Below are positions 55,501 to 64,000 of a DNA stretch of 64,000 nucleotides, in pieces. Origin of the DNA: Fratercula arctica (lineage: Eukaryota > Chordata > Aves > Charadriiformes > Alcidae); NCBI GenBank assembly GCA_947846985.1, contig CANTUZ010000025.1, positions 16,490,100 through 16,554,099 of the forward strand, written 5' to 3'. A program made the translations under genes and the position numbers. The notes under the pieces are model-generated. The model was not told the origin of the DNA, did not search any database, and saw nothing but the letters and a program-made list of their open reading frames with translations. Position 1 is the first letter of the stretch, and each line of letters begins with the position of its first letter.

Positions 55501-58500
55501 GAAGCTTCATGCTTTGGGAAACCTTAAACTCCCTGTGTCCAGGGCATGTTTGGAGATCATCCATTTGGCTTTGTCACCAAAGGTAAAACACACCCTGTCT
55601 CAATGTCTGGAGACAAGAAAGCCCTGGAGCTAGTCAGGGCTAGTAGGAAATGACCTTGGAGGACAAAAACATTGAAAGAGCTAATGAAGAAGTGAGGCCA
55701 CCTGAGTTTATAAGTGGACCTTGTGAAAAGCAGCTCCATATGTAAGCTCAGGAGGAAGGTAGTGCTCAGCACTCCCCTGCACAACAGCCAGGTTTCTTAC
55801 CTTGTTTGCCTCCACTTTTCTTTGCTAGTGCTTTTTCACACCTTCAAGCGTAACACAGAAGGCCTAGATGCATTTGCTTTTGGACTTCAGACAGACTGAT
55901 CTCTAAATCAATATGGGAAAGTTTTGATGGCATAGCCCAGGAGGAGTGTTATTACCAGAGTTACAGCTTTCCTCTTCAGCCAGCAAATAAACTAGGGATT
56001 AGGTAAGGAGCCTGCCGTAAGTCTACCCTAATCACCTTGGTGGATGGGAAAGGCTGCTCAGCCCTCTGGTTAGTGGGGAAGGTGCCAGAAGGGCAATCAA
56101 ATCATGGGTCTACTCTGAAGGAAGAGATCCCGAGATATTGATGGAAAATTTTAAGCATTAGACACACAAAAGGACCCCTTTCTTCATATCAGAGTTGAAT
56201 TTAGGACTATCCTTCAAGGAGGGAGGGGACAGAGAATTATTACTTTACAGACAGTTCAAAAAACCTTCCCGCTCCTCTGCGGCTCAAAGCAAGAAGGGGT
56301 TAAAGGCACTGTAAGTCTCCCCCATGGCCTCTTGCTGCCCTCCCCAACTAGCAGGACCCAGATGGGTAGATCCAAAGACAGATCCATCCCCATTGCTGTT
56401 TCTGCTCAAGCAGCATGCAGAGATCTTCAACTGCATGGCCTGTGTGGCCAGGAATACCTCCACCAGCCACAAAGACAGTGCAAGGAGCACTGTCATTTTT
56501 ACCTTTCCTCAAGGCACCTCTCAAACAGCCAGACTGATCATCACTTACAATTTGCAAAGCAAGGAGAAACATTAGACTCCCACAGTTAGGCTTCTTGTCC
56601 AGCACAGCTGGAGCCAGCCTGGACAGAAGCAGTCCTACAGGGAAGGGCAGGGTCGGATGGTATGTCATGTTATGGCTCTTTCCGCACCACGCACTCTCCT
56701 GAAGCCAGGCAGGGCTGCAGGACTCAAGAGATAGGAGGGTCTAAGGAAATTTGTGCCACACATACATCACATGCCAAATAAACATTGTACAAAGCTGGAG
56801 AGATGAGTGGTGCTCAGTGCAAGAAACCTGAGCAACCGTCAGCAAAGTCAGGCACTAGAGAGGAAATTCACTATTTCAGCTTGTTCCCCACACTGAAGCA
56901 AGAACACTTATTCTTTTATTCCTCAGATCAGGAGGCTTTAGCTCTTCAAAAGACTCGTACTTCTGGTGAGGTTTTGGTCACAGGGTTGGGCACTCCTGGA
57001 GAAAAACTGCATCCCCATCAAGGGCAAGTCTTGGTGCCTGAACTGTCCTTTTTGTAGGAAGGAGAAGCCTCTTTGCTCCTGCATGAGGACAGCAAGGAAG
57101 GAGATTTAACAAAGAGCTTTGACTTATTCTGGTAGAAGAGGTGAGGGAGAGCAGCAGCAGTGCTATTTCCCATGCCTTTGCACCCAGCAGCACAGACTGT
57201 TTGCATGGAAGGATCATCAGCATTTGACATGCTTACAGCAAAGATTTCCAGCCCTAGCAAAGCATTAAAGAGTTAAAAGGAAAAAAAAAAAATCACATTC
57301 TCCAAATGCAACAAGCTGGGTTCAAGCAAATTGGCACAAATCAAACAGCAACTGTGGGAACTGCTGTGCCACCCTGGATGGCTGCAGGATGAGCAGAGAC
57401 TTTAAGCTCTGCACTGCCAACAGTTAAATGAGGCTCCCTTCACCTTGATCATCCCAACCACTTTGCCATTTTGGTTTCTGTGGTCTGCAGCACACTCATA
57501 CCCCAAAAAGCTCCCACCTAGCCACAAAGTCAAGACAACCCTGATTGAAAAGCAATTAGGAATTGTTTTATTCTTCTTTGTGCCTCTACAGCAGGGAATC
57601 ACAGTTAGTCCAACTTGGAAATCAGTTATAAACAGCAAGTTACTTCTCCTGCAAATGTAAAAACCAAACAGAGCCAGCTTTGGTATTTACAGCCAGCTGA
57701 GCAAGGCAAACAAATCGAGCCTTTAAGAGAGGCATGGAGGCTTGCCACAGGAAGTCTGGATTTAGTGAGTTGCTACAGTAATAACACAAACAGCAAGTGA
57801 CTGGGAAAATGCCTTCAGCATTTTCATTGCTTAACTATTGTCAGCAAGCAGTGCTTCTGAGATAGGTATAAAGTTCAAACCTAAAGTACCACTCAGAAAG
57901 GGCATTTTGAAGTGGGGAAAAAAAGTTAATATGAAAGGGAAGGTAGAATCGGAATTACTATTCTTGTAACAGAAAGGACACTACCTGCAGACTGAAACTA
58001 CATTGTACAAGGTGCTGTATGCAGCAAAACCAGCTTGCAAGTAGAGAGCACCTCACCTTTGCACTATTCAGGGCTTGGCTGCCTTAGTTGGATTATTTTT
58101 CTTATCTTAAAAAAAGGTGGCACTATTTTGTTTTAACATTCACTACCTTTACAAGCTCCTTTAAAAAAAATAAGAAAAATAAAATCAAGCACTAGGTTAA
58201 TTCTTACAGCCAAGGAAACTTTGCAAGGGTCTGAAATTGTTTTGCTCTAGAAGAGTTTGAGCACTGCTGTCCTTATGCAAGTGAAAGGGAGGAGGAAAGA
58301 AGCTGAAGCTTTGCCAATATCCAGTGGGACAAGTTTTATATTACACAGTGAAATTTAAAGTAAGCTGCAAGCTTCAAACAGTCTCACTCCCTTCAGCTCA
58401 GGAAATAGATTTCAGTGTGAATGATATCAAACTTTAAATCCATCCCTAATATTGTCCTATTCTAGACATTTGCATTCAGTAAACTCCACCTCCCGTGAAG

Positions 58501-61500
58501 AGAATTTCATGAATCCCAGGTCTTTCCTCAGATATCTTAGTGTCTGAAGCCCATGACAGCTATTTACCAGGCTAAAAATGCAGCTAAATGCATTCGCACC
58601 TAGCTCAGCCTGCTGTCAGGATAGGTAACAGGGACTTTTGCAAGATACAAATGGTCAGTTTTATTCTAGGCAGAATGAGGATCTCTCCTGGGATTATCCA
58701 AATCAAACTGCTACCCATCTGAAAGGGGAAGAAAGTAATCTTCAAGGCCCTTTCTGTTTCAGGCAGATGATATAATAAAAAGATGCAGTGGAATCCAGGT
58801 GGTAAGGAGCAAGAAAAAAAATTATATATATTTTAAAGACAATAAATAAGATCTGTAAGCATCACGTCATTAACAGAAGACTAGACTGGGACAGCTCCAA
58901 GGCAGAAAGTGATTGGTGCCCAGCAGAGCAATATTGCAGGCTTGCTGCCCTGGAACCCATTTCCCTCTCTGTATATCCTGGTTTTGCCTGCTGACAACAA
59001 CATGAAATGTTCACCATGTTTGGGACTTTCACATTTCTCCCATCAACCCACTCCATCTTCTCCCACATGGACACAGTACCCACAGCCCTCCATCCACTGC
59101 AGAGTTGCTGCAGGAGATGCTAGGTGACTTTCACAAGATGGAGTTGAACGTATCACTAAAACCAGCATATTCTTTGCCCCCAGACACCAGCTCAGGAATT
59201 CCTGAACAAGGTCAGGGAATCTGCTTGTACACTTACACACACACTTTAAAACACAGCAGGTGTGGAGCTCCTGAGGACAAGGCATGTGTTGCCCACTTTT
59301 GCCAGTGCACCATCCAGCCTCACTGATGGATGCCCGCTACCACCCTCATTTTGAGGCTGGTTATGATTTTGAACCAAACTCTTCCTCAGGTTCTGAGCAC
59401 ATCCCAGCTCATCTCTGCCCCAGAGAGGCAAGGCTGCAGGGAAAAGTAATCTCTGTTGTACCAACTAATACAGTCAGAAGAAGAAATAACATTTTTTGGA
59501 TCATAAACCCTTCCAGAAGCTCAGATCCACATGGCTAAAGGCTTGCCTTGTGTCTCCAGCAACATTAACTTGGCTAGCAGGAGACATTATTCCTCCTTAC
59601 AAGTCTTACCTTGCTTCAGTACTTAGCCTAACTGCATCAACATCAGTGATACATAGACAGTAGCTTTCTACCTGTTAATCACTTTCCTATCAACTTCTAC
59701 CCATCTTAATCCCAAATAATCCTTCCCTGAAAAGTCAACAGGGCTTGTTTGCAAATCACTAAAGCTGGGTCACTGACGATAAAACCATTGCACTGTGCAA
59801 AGCTGCTTTCTTTTAAGAGTGGTAGCATTTTAGGGGGACTCAGCCAAGCCCCCTAGTCTCCTACACAAGACCCAATAACTTCCTCTTCCTCATCAAAAAA
59901 AGAATCTTATTTACAAAAGCATAAAATAACATGTCAGTCCTTTTGTGTTGTCTCCAGGAGCACACGCAGCTTCATCAAGCCTTCCTCTGCTTTCAGCTCC
60001 TCCAACTATTAGCTTTCTCCCCAAACAGTCCTGCCATCAGTTACAATGAGGTGTAAGCCCAGAGTCACTCCACTGAAACCTATAGGATTGTTGGCTTTAC
60101 ACCACTTCAGAGAAGCTTTCACCTGCAAACACGAACTCATTTCTGCTGCAATATCAATGCACCAGACCTGTGGCCCATTGGGTAGTCCTGCATTTTTGGA
60201 TACAGCTGCCCAAAGCCAGATATCCCTATCTCAGTTTCGCTACACGTGTATTTGCTCCCCATAGCTCATACACAACTGTCCTAGCACTTCACATCTGCCT
60301 TTGACTTCAAAGCAAGCCAGGGCCACTCAAAACATCTGCAAATTAAGTCACTTATATAGAGAGCTACCCCACTTTATACCTTATATCCTATCCCTTTGGA
60401 AACTGAGCACTAAAATAGGCAGAAGAGTTTTGTTGCCATTCACCACTTCATAACACATCAAGTGACAGCTCAACACTGCCACACACACAGCAAGCACAAG
60501 CTCCAGATCAGCTGCCAGCACACGCTGTTGCAGTGTTGTGCATTCCCACTGATAAAACCCTAGGGAACCTGCAGCTGACAGCAAAAAACACCACTGCAAC
60601 AGTTTAAATTCTGGCTGCTTCTCCTCCATAGGATACACAAGGAAAACAAAGCAAGACAAGAAAAAAGCTTTCACTTCCCAGGCTGATAACTTTTACAGTA
60701 TTTCAGTGCCAAGAAAATATTCCAGGGCAGAGAGAGAGGAAGCCACACGATCTCTAACAACATATTTGCTACTTACTCAGAGACATTTTTGTCCCTGCAC
60801 TTCACAGAACCCAAACACCCAACAAGCTCTGCAGAGCCCACCCTTTGCCAGCAATACCAAAGCTCACACTATGGCAACTTGAATGAATTTTTCACCTGTG
60901 GATAAGGACTCCTCCTCTAGTGCCCATGCAACAGGTTGCACCAGAGTTGAGCTCATCCCCAGTACAAAATATAGCAGCAACACAGCCCCTTCATAGGGAC
61001 AATTTCCCCCACACACCCCAGGATTAGAGAACATCCCCCACACCACAGCATAGACTCACCACCAGGATCATTATCCCCAGGCACTCAGCTAGCACTTGCC
61101 AGACTAATTTGTTTCTGATCCTCAGGTAGTCCTCAATAGTAACAAGAGCATCCTTTATGCCTCCCCATTGTAGCAGATGTGCCCTTCAAGCAGTATCAGA
61201 AGAAAAAGCAACAGCTGACAAAGCCTCAACAAGGTTTCCTCTCTAGCAGCCCTGCCTTTCCTTATAAATAAGTTCAGCAATGCCTGACACACCTCCTGGG
61301 TAATCACACCCCTCCCACCCACTCTTCAAACCCAACTTTTTTTTTTTCCCCCCTCCTTTTCAGCATGAGAGACAATAGGTGGTTTTCTTAATTTTCTTTA
61401 TTGCTCACACAGGTGAGCAAAAGATTCAGGGGTTTCAGAAGAAGGAGGAATTAAACATGGCAAAGATATCCTGCCCAAACCCCTGCTGTTTTCATTACTT

Positions 61501-63190
61501 ACCACCTAAAACATGGGACTGTATCTGCCCAGCTTCAGCTGAGGTCCTAAAAGCTAAACGCACGGATCAGTGTCTTAACCCATTTGTGCAACCACAGTAC
61601 CCTGCTTTCAGCTTGCTTTCCCCCCCAAGCTCCTGCAGAATAGTAAAGTGATGAGTGCTCCTGTACTAAGCCAGAGGCTACAGGTGCTTTTGCAGCAAAA
61701 GCATGGGGCAGGAAGGTTTGATCCCCCACACCTGTACTGCAGGCTGAGGCGAAGGCACCTCTTGACTCCAGCAAGTGCCCAGTTGAAGTTGGTATCAGAA
61801 AGCAAGATCAGACCTCTCTCCATGAAAAGCTGTGTGTGGGTCCGAACTCTTGTGTATCATTACATTTTGTCTTCCCCTACCAGGGCTTTGGGAGAGCATT
61901 TCCAGCCCAGTCCCCATGAAAGCTGTGAAGAAAAGCCATGAGAGATCCTCAATGTGGAGACAATCCCCGTCATAGGACCTTGACGAGAAGACCACAGACT
62001 CACTGAGCCTTGCAGGAACCAACCCTTGCTGCCTTTTCATCCTCAGCAACATCCTGTGTCATCCTGGGCCAGTTCTATGAGAAAGCGTCAATGAAAGCTG
62101 TCTCGGTCTGTACTATCTGGGGTGAGGGCTGCTAACAGGATGCCATTCATGGTATCTGGTTTCTGTTAAGTAGAAAGAATTCCCCGAGTTCTTTGACTCA
62201 CCGGGGCTTGAAGTGGAGTAGCAGGGATGAATTTTGCAGGACTGAGGGGGACCCCTTTCCTGGATTTGTTCCCCCACCTCCTCTGCAAAGCCACAGATGC
62301 CTTCCTTTTCCTCTTTCCCTTATTTAACCACCAACTTTCCTGTTTGAAAAAGCAGAGCTTTTTAGTGCAGTGCTGAATGGGCATTTCTTTCATACAGAAA
62401 CTGCAGCCAGCCCAAGGAGCAGTGAGGAATGTGGTTAAGAAAGCAATAATATGTGAGGAATCAAATGCAGGGAAACACTCAAGTCCAAACATAATTACAG
62501 AGACAGGAAACTTTCCTCATTACTTTGTGCCCAGGCCCAGTCTGGTATCGCCAGCATCAATGGGGTCTGAATTACAGTGAGTGCTCCAACAGCCTCATGC
62601 TGGGGGTTTCCAAACCAGCGCTCAGGACACCCATTTGTAACCCTCTCTCCCTCTCTTTCCCCTTGCCCTCTTCTGTGCATCACCTGGGCCATGGAGGATC
62701 CACAACTGCTCCTCTGCCTTGCTTTCTTGCACATTCTCCTCTCCTTTATACTCCACTCTGTCCTTTTCACCCTGACTTTGTTTCAAAGCCATCATACCCA
62801 GAAATGAAGCTTTGTGTTGGTTTGTTTTTTTTCTTTTGGCAGTTCCTAAGCTATGGCCCATGGGCTGTTTTGCCATTTGTTGAACCACCAGTGTGCAGAT
62901 GCTGTGTTCTGTCGTGTAGCTTTATTAAGATTTATTCAGACTGGGTCCTGGATCCCATTCCTTCCCTGGTGGTGGGGACAGGGCCATAAGACCAGAGAGA
63001 GCCAGCTGAGGAACAAGAGACAGGGGGAGATGTGATGTTTTCCATATGGGCAGATAAATGTCTCCTGTCTGCAGCATTTGTGCCCCTGTGGCTACAAGTT
63101 GAGGTTACAGAAATTTCCTCATGACTGGTGAAAGGAAGGGAGATGTCTAGGCTCCTAGGTTAAAGACAGAAGATGGTGGTAATACCAGCA
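52540..63190. other. About 10.6 kb single-copy-looking DNA, no gene recognised
   Basis: Many short frames on both strands, none with a recognisable domain, good codon texture or paired splice sites. No CR1 or LTR hallmarks found. It includes a C15 run (54244-54258). Upstream neighbours of AQP3 expected from other genomes (for example NOL6 or AQP7) are not visible as exons. Confidence 0.6.
53822..53827 (-). terminator. Orphan polyadenylation signal (minus strand)
   Basis: Minus-strand AATAAA (ttgcacaataaacaagac) followed within 25-45 bases by a GT-rich element (ctgtgtgtcttctctgctgt), the layout of a true poly(A) site. It would end a minus-strand transcript upstream of AQP3. No coding exon that it could belong to is recognised within the window. 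Confidence 0.4.
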
Positions 63191-63194
63191 TCAA

Positions 63195-64000
63195 AGCTGG
63201 TTCTTGGAAAAGCCTAGACAGTGTCTAGCAGCTTTCCACTTTCTGTGTTTCCCTACAATATGACAAGATCCATCAGTGAACAGAGCATACTGTTTCTCAT
63301 TTTCTGGTAGTTCATTATATGGTGGGGCCTCCTCAGCACGTGTTACCACCTCCTCTGGTGGCATTGTGAAGTCTCTGCCTTCGGGCCAGTTTCTGATCAC
63401 TTCTACGATTCCTGGGCGATTTGGATTTCCTATTCGAGCTCACTGAGTGATTAAGGCAACCCACTTACTCCAGGTAGCATCAGTGGCCTGATGAGTAGAA
63501 GGAACTTTACCCTTGAACATCCAGCCCAGCACTGGTAATCAAGGTGCTAAGAGGAGCTGTGCTTCAGTACCAATTACCTCTGAAGCAGCTCTAACTCCTT
63601 CAAATGCTGCCAAGATTCCTTTCTCAGTTGGGGTATAGTTGGCTTCAGATCCTCTGTATCCCCGACTCCAGAATCCCAGGGGTTGACCTCGAGTCTCCCC
63701 TGGTGCTTTCTGCCAGAGGCTCCAGGTAGGGCCATTATCCTCAGCTGCAGTGTAGAGCACATTTTTAATGTCCTGTCCTGTTTGGACTGGTCCAAGGGCT
63801 ACTGCATGCACAATCTCTTGTTTAATTTGCTCAAAGGCCTGTCGTTGCTCAGGACCCCACATAAAATCATTTTTCTTTCAAGTCACTTCATAGAGAGGTT
63901 TCACAATCTGACTATGACCTGGAATATGCAGTCTCCAGAAACCCACAGCACCTAAGAAGGCTTGTGTTTCCTTTTTGTTAGTAGGTGGGGACATAGCTGT
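63195..64000 (-). pseudogene. ERV-G pol fragment (RT end and RNase H), ERVL type, antisense
   Basis: Enters from the right window edge on the minus strand: RT thumb/connection (GPEQRQAFEQIKQEIVHAV near 63855), LWQKAPGETRGQPLGFWSRG near 63710, and the RNase H start (YALFTDGSCHIVGKHRKWKAA near 63300-63235). Very close to ERV-B 8235-8870. Stops or shifts occur near 63870 and 63440 (a stop precedes ARIGNPNRPG). Similarity ends abruptly at about 63220, in RNase H, where single-copy DNA begins. This is the 5' part of pol relative to that break; the remainder lies beyond the window. Confidence 0.92.

Noticed and set aside
56284..56668. Minus-strand hydrophobic ORF as a possible aquaporin-7 or other membrane exon
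   Set aside because: No NPA motif and no match to helices of aquaglyceroporins; overlapping frames on the plus strand are equally open.
52540..63190. Short ORFs (60-154 codons) as possible host genes
   Set aside because: No recognisable domains, no paired splice sites, and the lengths are what chance gives in DNA of this composition.

Overview
This is a stretch of vertebrate, almost certainly avian, nuclear DNA. The evidence is the density of CR1 (chicken repeat 1) LINEs with endonuclease/reverse transcriptase ORFs, several class III (ERVL-like) endogenous retroviruses (ERVs), one ERV whose 5' gag resembles the avian ENS-1/ERNI family, and a split host gene whose exons match aquaporin-3 (AQP3) in sequence and exon length. 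There are no bacterial-style operons, CRISPR arrays, tRNA or rRNA genes.

Left half (1-44.2 kb): almost wall-to-wall nested transposons. A CR1 (1-2866) is split by a solo LTR. It abuts an old ERV, 'ERV-A' (2870-4432 and 11938-about 17000), with gag relic, protease/RT, RNase H/integrase and a degraded env. ERV-A is cut inside its RT by a younger env-less provirus, 'ERV-B' (4433-11937), flanked by a 5-bp duplication (gtacc). ERV-B carries three LTRs and a duplicated integrase end, best explained by self-nested integration followed by recombination. Next come a decayed ERV-B relative ('ERV-E', 17112-24486) carrying a nearly complete CR1 (18957-23515); an antisense CR1 (24500-25640); a CR1 with a second solo LTR (26735-30446); an env tail joined through one LTR to an ENS-1/ERNI-like provirus ('ERV-D', 30447-38840), itself interrupted by a second near-complete CR1 in inverted orientation (33727-38284); and an antisense provirus 'ERV-C' (40078-44190).

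Right half (44.2-63.2 kb): mostly single-copy-looking DNA. It holds a lone exon-like relic (45474-45568, plus strand) and AQP3 on the minus strand (exons at 47617-47785, 48505-48722, 50923-51060, 51233-51359). These exons are open and correctly spliced, but the first NPA motif reads NLA, other conserved residues are changed, exon 4 was not found and the usual exon 1 was not found. From 52.5 to 63.2 kb I recognise no gene. The last 0.8 kb (63195-64000) is an antisense ERVL pol fragment.

AQP3 is Z-linked in chicken. An ERV/CR1-packed block around an eroding AQP3 would fit a W-chromosome gametolog, but that placement is inference. The retroviral elements are old genomic copies with stops and frameshifts; the most intact reading frames are the pre-gag membrane ORF and gag of ERV-B, and gag of ERV-C. 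All comparisons here were made by eye, without database searches.
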